A stretch of DNA of 64,000 nt from an uncultured Roseobacter sp. (lineage in GTDB: Bacteria > Pseudomonadota > Alphaproteobacteria > Rhodobacterales > Rhodobacteraceae): positions 1 through 64,000 of the forward strand of contig NZ_CANKYM010000003.1 of assembly GCF_947488185.1 (NCBI RefSeq), read 5' to 3'. Positions 56,624 through 64,000 of this stretch are shown piece by piece; the stretch's first letter is position 1, and the number at the start of each line of letters is the position of its first letter. The notes under the pieces are model-generated. The model did no database searches, was not told the DNA's origin, and was given only the letters and a program-made list of their open reading frames with translations. The position numbers were made by a program, and so were the translations under genes.

Positions 56624-57490
56624 TCATTCGCCGAACACCTCTTTGAAATGTGTGATGCATTGTCGAAAGCCCGCCTCGAAATCCCCATTGCCGGGATGAA
56701 ACACGCTCTCAAATGAGATCACACCGTCATACCCGTCCGCCCGGAGCGCGGCGGCGATCTGCGGGAAGAGCGGGCCAAGCTGACCCTCACCCATCTTGCG
56801 CACCTCGAGGGTTGCACGCGGGGTATCGACCAGCACGTCCTTGATATGCACGTGCCCCAGATAGCCGTCTTTCACCTCCGCATAGCCATCGGGATAGGCG
56901 ACCTCATGGCACCAGCAGTTGTTGCCGGGATCCCAAAGCACCTTGAGCGCGTCTCTGGCATCAAGCGCGTCGATCAGTTTGCGTGCGGTGTAGTTTGAAT
57001 TGACCAGCGTGCCGTTGCCGGTCTCGACCACCAACGTCACCCCTTCCGCCCGTGCCAGCTCCACCGCGGGCGCGATCAACGGGGGCATGCTGTCCCAGGC
57101 GCCATGCGCCACATTCCATTTCTCCGCGCCGTTGTGGCCCCAGAGGATCTGCTCCTTGCGCTGGGTCATGATCCGCACCAGCGGGGCGCCGACCACATGG
57201 GCCATCTCGATCACCCGCTTCAGCGCGTCCATATGCCGGGTGTGAAGCGCGTCCCCGGCGCGGTTCTCGGCCGACATGCCCGCAAAGATATGCCGCGACA
57301 GGCAGGAGACCGGTTTGCCGCGATCCCGCAGCAGGGCATTGATCTCGCGCACTTCGGCAGCGGTGTGATCGCCCACTTCGGTGTCACCGACAAATTGCAG
57401 TTCCGCGTAGTCGAGCCCAAACTCATCCATGACATTCACCGCATGGCGTAGATCCCTGCTGATGCCGTCGCAGATCACCCCAAGCTTCAT
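56624..57490 (-). CDS. TIM-barrel sugar isomerase/epimerase-like protein
   Basis: A 288-residue protein of the xylose-isomerase-like TIM-barrel superfamily. Metal ligands can be placed in LVVETGNGT (Glu, about 155), VLWDPGNN (Asp, about 187), HVHIKD (His, about 215) and ISFESVF (Glu, about 262). It overlaps the upstream dehydrogenase gene (ATGA), so the two probably act in sequence on a sugar acid. A role as hydroxypyruvate- or oxo-tetronate-isomerase-like enzyme is possible but not shown. Confidence 0.82.
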   Translation of the reverse strand: MKLGVICDGISRDLRHAVNVMDEFGLDYAELQFVGDTEVGDHTAAEVREINALLRDRGKPVSCLSRHIFAGMSAENRAGDALHTRHMDALKRVIEMAHVVGAPLVRIMTQRKEQILWGHNGAEKWNVAHGAWDSMPPLIAPAVELARAEGVTLVVETGNGTLVNSNYTARKLIDALDARDALKVLWDPGNNCWCHEVAYPDGYAEVKDGYLGHVHIKDVLVDTPRATLEVRKMGEGQLGPLFPQIAAALRADGYDGVISFESVFHPGNGDFEAGFRQCITHFKEVFGE

Positions 57491-58389
57491 GGTTTGGCCT
57501 GTCGGTGAAGTTCGGCGCCAACGATCTCTTCGATCACGCGCGTGCAGACCCAGTTGTCGCCATCGGGATACCGGGTGCGCCCTGCATGGAAAATCTGCAT
57601 GGCGGCGCTTGCCGTGTGCAGCGGCACGCCCAGTTCCTCCCCCAAACCCATCGAGATGGTCAGATCCTTGTGCATCGTGTTGATGTGGCTGCCGGTGCCT
57701 TCGAACTGACGATCAATGATCTTTTCCAGCGCGTTGTTCACGACGCCGCAGCCCGCCGAGGAGGTCGAGAAGACATCCAACAGCACCTGGCCCGGCACGC
57801 CTGCCTTGGCCGCCAGTGCTGCCGCTTCGAAGGTCGCCGCAAACTGTGCGCCGATCAGGGATTGCAGGCAGGCTTTGACCGTCTGGCCCTCCCCCGGTCG
57901 GGTGCCGACGCGGTGGATGTTGGCCGAGACCGCCTGCATGACCGGGGCAAATTTATCCAGCACCGCATCAGGCGCTGCAGCCATCATCGTCAGCGTGCCG
58001 CCTTGCGCACCCGGAAACCCCCCGGAGACCGGCGTATCTATCAGATGCACGCCCGATCCCGACATTTCCTGCCCGATCTCGCGCGCCTCATGCGGCTTGA
58101 TCGTAGCGCTGAGCAGAATGGCGCTGCTAGGCTTGAGATGCGCCGCCAGCCCGTCCGCCCCCAGGATGACCGACTTCGCCTGATCGCCGCTCATGACCAT
58201 GACAAAGACCGCCTCCGCAGCTCGGGCCACCTCCGCAACCGATGCCGCAGCGACCCCGCCCATATCGGTGAAAGCACTCATCCGGTCTTTGACCGGGTCG
58301 ATCCCGGTGACTGAAAATCCGCCTTTCAGCAGGTTCTTTGCAAGCCCGCTGCCCATGTCGCCAATGCCGATGACGCCCGTGGTTTTCAT
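57487..58389 (-). CDS. 3-hydroxyacid dehydrogenase family protein (LtnD/GarR-like)
   Basis: A 300-residue beta-hydroxyacid dehydrogenase. It has GVIGIGDMGSGLAKNLL (about 5-21), a conserved DTPVSGGFPGAQGGTL (about 120-135, substrate-binding Ser-Gly-Gly) and KACLQSLIGAQFAATFEAA (about 171-189), where the catalytic Lys is expected. The sequence resembles L-threonate or tartronate-semialdehyde-type dehydrogenases. The ATG at 58389 follows GGGAG, and an upstream in-frame Met is less well placed. It is coupled to the downstream TIM-barrel gene. Confidence 0.87.
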   Translation of the reverse strand: MKTTGVIGIGDMGSGLAKNLLKGGFSVTGIDPVKDRMSAFTDMGGVAAASVAEVARAAEAVFVMVMSGDQAKSVILGADGLAAHLKPSSAILLSATIKPHEAREIGQEMSGSGVHLIDTPVSGGFPGAQGGTLTMMAAAPDAVLDKFAPVMQAVSANIHRVGTRPGEGQTVKACLQSLIGAQFAATFEAAALAAKAGVPGQVLLDVFSTSSAGCGVVNNALEKIIDRQFEGTGSHINTMHKDLTISMGLGEELGVPLHTASAAMQIFHAGRTRYPDGDNWVCTRVIEEIVGAELHRQAKP

Positions 58390-58655
58390 GTGAAAAACTC
58401 CCGTTTTTTTCCGCATTGAGACATTGATGCGGCGTTCGAAAAAGCCCCCTGCAGAGGGGCCGGTTTCACGGGGATTTCACGCGTCATGGTGACGTCGGGC
58501 GAGTCCGGAAGACACCCCGCTGCCCGGTTACGTCCTTAGAGCTAGCCTCGGAAATTCTGATTTTGCAAGCAAGCGCTTTGCCCGATCGTCGGGTGGCGAA
58601 TTCCTGCTGGGAGCGCTGTTGTTAGATGCAGTGGCAGGAATTTGAGGATTCGCGC

Positions 58656-59336
58656 TCAGTCTTCGAAGTAGGTAGCGTGCGATTTCCGGATGCTGGTGAT
58701 GACATCATCAAGCCGGGACAGGTGCATCTGGATCGCAGTCACAACGCCGTCCTCATCACGTGCTTCCAGATGATCAACGATCTCGCGATGGTCCGCCAGC
58801 AGCTTGTCCATCTCTGTAGCCTGCGTCAGGCTCAACAGGCAAAGCCGGTCCACCATGGCCTTGTTTTCCGTGATCGTCTTGAAGGCAAAAACACATCTTG
58901 CGGCGGCACACAGCGTTTTGTGAAACTCATAGTCCAACGCGTGGAACCGCTCGATGTCATTGCGCGCGACGGCGTCCGCTTGCTGCTCAAGGCTGCGGCG
59001 CAGGCGTTTGAGATCCGCGTCGTCCGCCTCGGCACAGGCCCGGCGGATGATTTCGCATTCCACGGCAAGGCGGATGAAGCGTGACCGCTGGATGGCTTCG
59101 TAGGAAAACCCCCTGACAATAGTCGCCTTCTGGGGGCGAATCTGAATGAGATTCTGATTTGCCAGCCGGATAAAAGCTTCCCGGACAGGCTGGCGCGACA
59201 TGTCAAAGCGTTTGGCGATTTCGACTTCTGAAATGCGTGTGCCGGGCATGAGCTTTAGCGCGGAGATCTGACCGTGGAGAAAATCAAAGACCTCATCCGC
59301 GCTGGTCCGCCGTTCCGCGGTTGTTGGATTTTGCAA
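58656..59336 (-). CDS. GntR family (FadR-type) regulator
   Basis: A 226-residue regulator with an N-terminal winged helix (LHGQISALKLMPGTRISEVE, then RFDMSRQPVREAFIRL) and an all-helical FCD effector domain whose metal-site candidates include the Asp and His in ALDYEFHKTL. No ATG is available near the start. TTG at 59336 is chosen because AAAGGA lies seven bases before it, while an in-frame TTG at 59363 would touch the operator. It diverges from a short-chain dehydrogenase and DctPQM operon. Palindromes at 59363-59380 and 59488-59501 probably bind it. Confidence 0.85.
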   Translation of the reverse strand: MQNPTTAERRTSADEVFDFLHGQISALKLMPGTRISEVEIAKRFDMSRQPVREAFIRLANQNLIQIRPQKATIVRGFSYEAIQRSRFIRLAVECEIIRRACAEADDADLKRLRRSLEQQADAVARNDIERFHALDYEFHKTLCAAARCVFAFKTITENKAMVDRLCLLSLTQATEMDKLLADHREIVDHLEARDEDGVVTAIQMHLSRLDDVITSIRKSHATYFED

Positions 59337-59362
59337 ACCGTTATTCCTTTGTCGTCTGAACA

Positions 59363-59380
59363 ACTGGTTACCATACCAGT
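59363..59380. promoter_or_regulatory. GntR-type operator candidate 1
   Basis: ACTGGTTACCATACCAGT: six-base palindromic arms ACTGGT/ACCAGT around a six-base spacer, located 27-44 bases upstream of the regulator TTG start. TGGT-n-ACCA arms fit FadR-type GntR sites. Confidence 0.65.
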
Positions 59381-59487
59381 TTCAGAGAGAAAAGGCATAT
59401 ACTCTGACTGATCTAGGTGAAATCCAGCATATTTACATAGTTTTATGCTGCAGATGCGAAAGAATTCGTGTTTGACCGGTTCGAAAA

Positions 59488-59501
59488 ACTGGTATACTAG
59501 T
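59488..59501. promoter_or_regulatory. GntR-type operator candidate 2
   Basis: ACTGGTATACTAGT, a near-perfect palindrome sharing the ACTGGT arm with site 1, lies 36-49 bases upstream of the short-chain dehydrogenase start. It is well placed to repress the transporter operon. Confidence 0.65.
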
Positions 59502-59536
59502 CTGCATATCGATCCTGTTTATGTTGGAAAACTGCA

Positions 59537-60319
59537 ATGAATATGCCCGAAACATCCCCCACCAGCTCCCGGAACTTGACTGGCAAAACGGCCATCGTCA
59601 CGGGCGGCGGGCGTGATATTGGTCGGGCATGTGTGCTGCGTCTTGCTGCGGCAGGAGCGTCCGTTGCCATCAACTACCACAGCTCGTCCGAAGGGGCAGA
59701 CAGCGCAGCCAGGGACATAAAAGCCATGGGCGGTAAAGCCATCGCGCTGCAAGGGGATATGACACGGGAAGAAGATGTCGGCGCGCTGGTCGCCGAGACC
59801 CGCGAAGCTTTCGGGGATGGTATCGATATCCTTGTGCATGTGACCGGCGGCTTGGTTGCCCGCAAGGCGATTCCGGAAATGGATATCGACCACTGGCACC
59901 GGGTGATGGACCTGAATGCCACCTCCTTCTTTCATGCGGTCAAGGCGGTGCTGCCCCACATGGGGCGCGGTGGCTCGATCATCGGGCTGGCCAGTCAGGC
60001 AGGGCGCGACGGGGGTGGTCCGGGCGCTGTTGCTTATGGCGCGGCCAAGGGGGCCGTGATGACAATGACCCGCGGGCTGGCAAAGGAGCTTGGACCCGAC
60101 ATCCGGGTAAACTCCATTTGCCCCGGCATGATCGACACCGATTTCCACAATGTTTTTACCAAGCCCGAGGTGCGCAGCCACGTGGCCAACGTGACGCCCC
60201 TGAAACGCGAGGGTGCGCCGGAGGATGTGGCCAACCTCGTGGCCTATCTGGCCTCGGAAGAGGCGGCCTTCATCACCGGCACGAACATCGACATCAACGG
60301 CGGGACGCTGTTCTCATAA
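59537..60319 (+). CDS. Short-chain dehydrogenase/reductase with altered NNAG motif
   Basis: A 260-residue SDR. The NAD(P) motif is TGGGRDIG (about 22-29), the catalytic Ser is probably in GLASQAG (about 149-155) and YGAAK is at about 164-168. The usual NNAG is replaced by HVTGG (about 96-100), which may alter cofactor-loop geometry. The C-terminal ITGTNIDINGGTLFS is typical. First gene of the operon with DctPQM, so it probably acts on the imported solute. Confidence 0.88.
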   Translation: MNMPETSPTSSRNLTGKTAIVTGGGRDIGRACVLRLAAAGASVAINYHSSSEGADSAARDIKAMGGKAIALQGDMTREEDVGALVAETREAFGDGIDILVHVTGGLVARKAIPEMDIDHWHRVMDLNATSFFHAVKAVLPHMGRGGSIIGLASQAGRDGGGPGAVAYGAAKGAVMTMTRGLAKELGPDIRVNSICPGMIDTDFHNVFTKPEVRSHVANVTPLKREGAPEDVANLVAYLASEEAAFITGTNIDINGGTLFS

Positions 60320-60406
60320 CGCAGACGCGGCAGAGGCCGCGTCCGCCCGGGAGGGGCGCCGCAAACGACCAAAGACCGATCACGCGCAATAGGGAGGAAA
60401 AGATAT

Positions 60407-61384
60407 ATGTTTACGCGCTTGACCAAAACCATGGGCACGCTGGGCCTTGTCGGCCTGATGGCCACCGCCGCACAGGCTGAGAACTGGCGGGGCTGGAACA
60501 TCCATACGGATGGCTATCCGAACACCGTCGCGATGGATAAATTCGCGGAACTTCTGGAAGAGAAGACCGGCGGCGAGATCACGCTGCAGATGTTCCACGG
60601 CGGCACGCTGGGCAATCAACCTGACGGGATCGAGCAGGTGCGCATCGGCGGGCTGGAAATCGGCAACTTCAACCTTGGTCCGATCGGCCCGATTGCGCCG
60701 TCCGCCAATGTCGTCTCCCTGCCGTTCATCTTCAAGGACGTGGACCACATGTTCCGCGTTCTTGAAAGCGAGGGCGGCGAAGCCATTGCGGCAGGCATGG
60801 CCGAAAAAGGTCTCGTGCCGCTGTCGTGGTTCGATGCGGGTGCACGGTCCTTCTACAGCCAGAAACCGATCCAGACACCGGCGGATGTGACCGGCCTCAA
60901 GGTTCGTGTGATGAACAACGATCTTTTCACCGGCATGATTTCGGCCCTTGGCGGTAACCCGTCGCCGATGGCTTTTGGTGAGGTGTATCAGGCGCTGAAA
61001 ACCGGTGTTGTTGATGGCGCCGAAAACAACTGGCCGTCCTACGAGGCCACGGGGCATTTCGAGGTGGCGGGCTACTATTCGCTCAGCCAGCACCTGATCA
61101 TTCCCGAGTGTCTGTGCATCAACACGGCCGTTTACGATGGCCTGTCCGACGAAATGAAGGCGGCGGTCAAGGACGCTGCGCAAGAAGCTGCCTTGCTTCA
61201 GCGCCAGCTTTGGAAGGAACGCGAAGCCGCCAGCCAGGAAAAGGTTATGGCAGCCGGGGTCAAGTTCAACGAAATCTCGAACAAGGTTCCGTTTCAGGAA
61301 GCCATGGCGTCGGTCTACGAAGCCTATCTCGAGGCCAATCCCGACCTGCGCGGCCTGGTCGAATTGATCCAGAACACCGAATAA
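60407..61384 (+). CDS. TRAP transporter substrate-binding protein (DctP type)
   Basis: A 325-residue periplasmic receptor with a signal peptide ending TAAQAEN. It has the DctP pattern YPNTVAMDKFAELLEEKTGG, the FMNNDL-like VRVMNNDLF with the substrate-binding Arg (about 170), and GEVYQALKTGVVDGAENNW (about 190-208). A strong GGGAGGA site precedes the start. The ligand is probably a carboxylate-bearing sugar derivative, inferred from the cluster. Confidence 0.93.
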   Translation: MFTRLTKTMGTLGLVGLMATAAQAENWRGWNIHTDGYPNTVAMDKFAELLEEKTGGEITLQMFHGGTLGNQPDGIEQVRIGGLEIGNFNLGPIGPIAPSANVVSLPFIFKDVDHMFRVLESEGGEAIAAGMAEKGLVPLSWFDAGARSFYSQKPIQTPADVTGLKVRVMNNDLFTGMISALGGNPSPMAFGEVYQALKTGVVDGAENNWPSYEATGHFEVAGYYSLSQHLIIPECLCINTAVYDGLSDEMKAAVKDAAQEAALLQRQLWKEREAASQEKVMAAGVKFNEISNKVPFQEAMASVYEAYLEANPDLRGLVELIQNTE

Positions 61385-61396
61385 AAAGAAGCATAC

Positions 61397-61430
61397 TTCC
61401 CCGCCCGGCGCATGGGTGCCGGGCGGGGAA
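61397..61430 (+). terminator. Strong stem-loop between dctP and dctQ
   Basis: A perfect 13-base inverted repeat (TTCCCCGCCCGGC at 61397-61409, GCCGGGCGGGGAA at 61418-61430) with an eight-base loop lies 12 bases after the receptor stop. No T-run follows. It may protect the receptor mRNA or attenuate permease expression. Confidence 0.65.
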
Positions 61431-61449
61431 AGCACGGGGGATCATCGAG

Positions 61450-61962
61450 ATGTCGCGCCAAAAATGGGCCCTATTTGACGCGGCCCTGGATCGTTTGAGC
61501 CACGCCTGCAAGCTCGTCACTGGCATCGCGCTTGTGACGCTGACCGTGATCTTCGGCTGGCTGGTTTTTGGCCGCTACGTGCTGAACGCCACGCCGACCT
61601 GGGTCGAACAGGTGGCCTTTTTGCTGGTCATGACCATCGCCTTTCTGGGCGCTGCCGTCGGCATCCATGAGAATACACATCTCTCCGTCACCATTCTGCG
61701 CACCTCCGTGCCGCGCAAAATCCGGCAGGTGCTGGCCGTGATGACAGACTGCATCATGGGCGGGTTTGGTCTGCTGATGGCATGGTATGGCGCGCAGCTT
61801 ACCCTCTTCAAATGGGGGTCGCTGATCCCGATGCTGCAACTGCCCGAAGGGCTGCGGTCCTTGCCGCTGACCCTGTCGGGCGGTTTGATTTTTCTCTTCT
61901 CTCTGGGGCATCTGACGCGCATCCTGCGCGGCGCAGATCTCCGCAAAGACACGATTGAATAG
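61450..61962 (+). CDS. TRAP transporter small permease (DctQ type)
   Basis: A 170-residue protein with four hydrophobic helices (about 20-42, 55-75, 90-115, 135-155). The DctQ signature WVEQVAFLLVMTIAFLGAAV is followed by HENTHLSV. The start is ATG 61450; an in-frame start inside the receptor gene is rejected. Followed after eight bases by the large subunit. Confidence 0.92.
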   Translation: MSRQKWALFDAALDRLSHACKLVTGIALVTLTVIFGWLVFGRYVLNATPTWVEQVAFLLVMTIAFLGAAVGIHENTHLSVTILRTSVPRKIRQVLAVMTDCIMGGFGLLMAWYGAQLTLFKWGSLIPMLQLPEGLRSLPLTLSGGLIFLFSLGHLTRILRGADLRKDTIE

Positions 61963-61970
61963 GCGCGTTG

Positions 61971-63251
61971 ATGGGACTTACCATTCTGCTTGGCATCTTT
62001 GCCTTCTGTGTTCTGATCGGCGCGCCTGTCGCCTTTGCCCTGGGCATTTCGGCCATCGCCGCCTTCTGGTGGGAGGGGCTGCCGCTGATGATCGGGTTTC
62101 AGCGCATTGTCTCCGGCATCAACGTTTTTTCCCTGCTGGCCATCCCGTTTTTCATCTTTGCGGGCGAATTGATGTTCCATGGGGGCATCGCCATCCGACT
62201 GGTGCGGTTCGCCTCCGCTGCCGTCGGGGCTGTCCGGGGTGGGCTGGGCATTGTGAACGTCTTCAGCTCCATGCTTTTCGGCGGCATTTCCGGCTCCGCT
62301 GTGGCCGATATCTCCGCCTTGGGCTCGATCCTCATCCCGGTGATGAAGGAAAAGGGCTACGACACGGATTACGCGGTGAACGTCACGGTCACCTCCTCCA
62401 TTGCGGGCATCATGATCCCGCCCAGCCACAATATGATCATTTTCGCCGTGGCGGCGGGCGGCGGCATTTCAATCTCCAAGCTGTTTCTGGCAGGCGTGGT
62501 GCCGGGCATCCTGATGTGTATCTGCCTTGCCCTGGCCGCCTATGTGGTCGCCGTGCGGCGGGGGTATGCGGCAGAGACCTTCCCCGGCTGGACCGCCCTG
62601 GCGTTGAGTTTCATCTTTGCGCTGCCCGGACTTTTCACCGCCGTGATCATCGTCGGTGGCGTTTTGTCAGGCGTCTTCACGGTGACCGAATCCGGGGCCT
62701 TCGGCGCGATCTACGCCTTTGTCATCACTTTGCTGGTCTACCGCACGATCACCTGGGACAACTTCTGCATCGCCGTCTTGCAGGCGGTGCGCACCACGGC
62801 GATGGTGATGATCCTGATCGCCTGCGCGGGCGCTTTCGCTTATATGCTGACCTTTTTCCGCGTGCCGAAGCAGACGGTGGATTTCCTGACGGCGCTGACC
62901 GACAACCCGATCATCATCCTGTTGCTGGTTAACCTGTCCCTGCTGGTGTTGGGCATGATCATGGATATGGCGGCGCTGATCCTGATCTGCACGCCTATTT
63001 TCCTGCCGGTGGCCCACAGCCTTGGGATTGACCCGCTGCAGTTTGGCATGATCCTGATGATGAACCTCGGGCTTGGTCTCTGCACCCCACCTGTCGGGTC
63101 CTGTCTCTTCGTCGGCTGCGCCGTCGGCAAGCTGCCGATGGAGGTCGCCGTGCGTACGATCTGGCCCTTCTACTTTGCGATCCTCGTGGCGCTGATGCTG
63201 ACGACATTCTTTCCGGCGGTGTCGATGACCCTGCCATCCATCCTGGGGTGA
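61971..63251 (+). CDS. TRAP transporter large permease (DctM type)
   Basis: A 426-residue membrane protein with about 12 helices. Family marks include SMLFGGISGSAVADISALGS (about 101-120), SIAGIMIPPSHNMIIF and GLCTPPVGSCLFVGCAVGKL (about 364-383). The ATG at 61971 is preferred over the TTG directly before it. It forms the ion-coupled transport channel with DctQ. Confidence 0.94.
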   Translation: MGLTILLGIFAFCVLIGAPVAFALGISAIAAFWWEGLPLMIGFQRIVSGINVFSLLAIPFFIFAGELMFHGGIAIRLVRFASAAVGAVRGGLGIVNVFSSMLFGGISGSAVADISALGSILIPVMKEKGYDTDYAVNVTVTSSIAGIMIPPSHNMIIFAVAAGGGISISKLFLAGVVPGILMCICLALAAYVVAVRRGYAAETFPGWTALALSFIFALPGLFTAVIIVGGVLSGVFTVTESGAFGAIYAFVITLLVYRTITWDNFCIAVLQAVRTTAMVMILIACAGAFAYMLTFFRVPKQTVDFLTALTDNPIIILLLVNLSLLVLGMIMDMAALILICTPIFLPVAHSLGIDPLQFGMILMMNLGLGLCTPPVGSCLFVGCAVGKLPMEVAVRTIWPFYFAILVALMLTTFFPAVSMTLPSILG

Positions 63252-63295
63252 CGTTTGTCGGTGGCGATCGGGGACTGCTCTTGTCAGGGTTTGCG

Positions 63296-64000
63296 CTACA
63301 TCTCCATGCGCGGGTCTGATCCGACGTCGCTCAGCAGTGTCATGACTTCCTGACGCCAGGCATCGCGCATCTTGTTTGCCAGCACGGACGCCGGTCGGTA
63401 GCGCGGCGCGATAATGGCGTAGCGATAGCGGATTTTTTCGGCAAGAGGGCGCACCTGAATGTGCTCTGTCATCGCACCGGCAGTTTTCACATGTACCACG
63501 GTGAGCGGGTCCAGAATGGAACAGCATTGCCCGGCGGAGACAAATTGAAGGATGGGCAGGAAGGTCTGGCTCTCCACCATGGTTCGAAAGGTCAGATCAC
63601 GTGCCCTGAACATGCCTTGCAGGTCCTGCTGGTGGGCGTGATTGGCCTGTAGACAACCCATCGGTTCCCCATCGAGATCAGAGAGGGATACGACATCCCG
63701 CTCTGCCAAACGGTGATCTGATGGCATGGCCAGAAAACACTCCGCTGTAATGAACTCGGCATTGTAGAGGCTTTGCGCTTCGGTGTTTTGCGGCGCATCG
63801 GCAAATCCAAAGTCGATGTTCTGCGCGCGGGCAAGTTCGGCGATCTGGTTCGAACTGCGCGCAAGGATCGATACGGTGATGCCCGCATCCCCTTTGATCT
63901 GGGTGGCAATGAACCGGGGAAACAGGACGGAGACAGGCCCCGGCATGGCGGCAACGCTCAGATTGCCGGTTTGTCCATCGACAAGGCTGCGCATGGTCTG
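63296..64000 (-). CDS. LysR-family regulator, cut by the window end
   Basis: The C-terminal effector domain (about 235 residues) of a LysR-type regulator. It has GNLSVAAMPGPVSVLFPRFI near the visible start, DFGFADAPQNTEAQSLYNAE in the middle and a second subdomain with FLPILQFVSAGQCCSILDPL. The N-terminal DNA-binding part lies beyond base 64000. It converges on dctM, so its relation to the transporter is uncertain. Confidence 0.85.
   Translation of the reverse strand, partial: QTMRSLVDGQTGNLSVAAMPGPVSVLFPRFIATQIKGDAGITVSILARSSNQIAELARAQNIDFGFADAPQNTEAQSLYNAEFITAECFLAMPSDHRLAERDVVSLSDLDGEPMGCLQANHAHQQDLQGMFRARDLTFRTMVESQTFLPILQFVSAGQCCSILDPLTVVHVKTAGAMTEHIQVRPLAEKIRYRYAIIAPRYRPASVLANKMRDAWRQEVMTLLSDVGSDPRMEM

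Noticed and set aside
60380..61435. A 351-codon minus-strand frame opposite the DctP gene
   Set aside because: The plus-strand product has a signal peptide and all DctP motifs; the antisense frame is compositional.

Overview
The window reads as a chromosomal segment of an alphaproteobacterium of the Rhodobacteraceae (marine Roseobacter type). The basis is the mix of families: pqqABCDE, three TRAP or ABC solute-uptake cassettes with periplasmic receptors, RTX proteins, a VPLPA-type C-terminal sorting signal, a myo-inositol catabolic island and an OxyR-KatG pair. Codon use looks high-GC, and genes are dense with many ATGA or TGATG overlaps. No rRNA, tRNA, CRISPR array, complete insertion sequence or prophage was found.

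Layout. 1-6343: a NosR/NirI-like flavin and iron-sulfur membrane protein and its ApbE flavin transferase (minus strand) diverge from pqqABCDE (plus strand). 6594-9068: a lipoprotein and a two-domain peptidoglycan-active protein. 9231-12285: a 24-residue membrane peptide, CreA, an AI-2E-family permease and a DUF2254 membrane protein. 12447-17782: an aldo/keto reductase diverging from an AraC regulator, which precedes a secreted hydrolase, two exported SnoaL-like proteins and a short-chain dehydrogenase. 17937-23419: a tight three-gene operon of large proteins I do not recognise. 23420-28247: a roughly 1 kb stretch with decayed coding signal, an RTX repeat protein, a small helix-rich protein, a frameshifted LacI-family pseudogene and a PlsC-type acyltransferase. 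28432-34319: a 1761-residue secreted 5'-nucleotidase-like/DNase fusion and a VPLPA-CTERM surface protein. 34381-38950: a TAXI-type TRAP transporter and a phytanoyl-CoA dioxygenase homologue. 38972-53298: an inositol-type ABC transporter, a LacI-family regulator and the iol genes. 53295-56494: oxyR diverging from katG. 56624-63251: a probable sugar-acid module (isomerase-like protein, dehydrogenase, GntR regulator, short-chain dehydrogenase, DctPQM transporter). The window ends inside a LysR-family gene.

How the genes work together. The inositol island is the clearest unit. Two near-identical palindromes with the core TTTGCAACCGGTTGCAAA lie in its two divergent promoter regions, so one LacI-type repressor next to the first site probably controls uptake and catabolism together. 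No canonical IolE or IolA is visible, but one TIM-barrel protein could supply the dehydratase step. The sugar-acid module has its own palindromes, ACTGGT-n6-ACCAGT and ACTGGTATACTAGT, beside the GntR gene. All three solute-transport operons carry a strong stem-loop just after the receptor gene, which fits receptor over-expression relative to permease. The strongest candidate for an undescribed system is the 17937-23419 operon. The 5'-nucleotidase/lamin-tail/DNase fusion, with altered metal-ligand motifs in its phosphatase half, is the most interesting protein of recognisable families.
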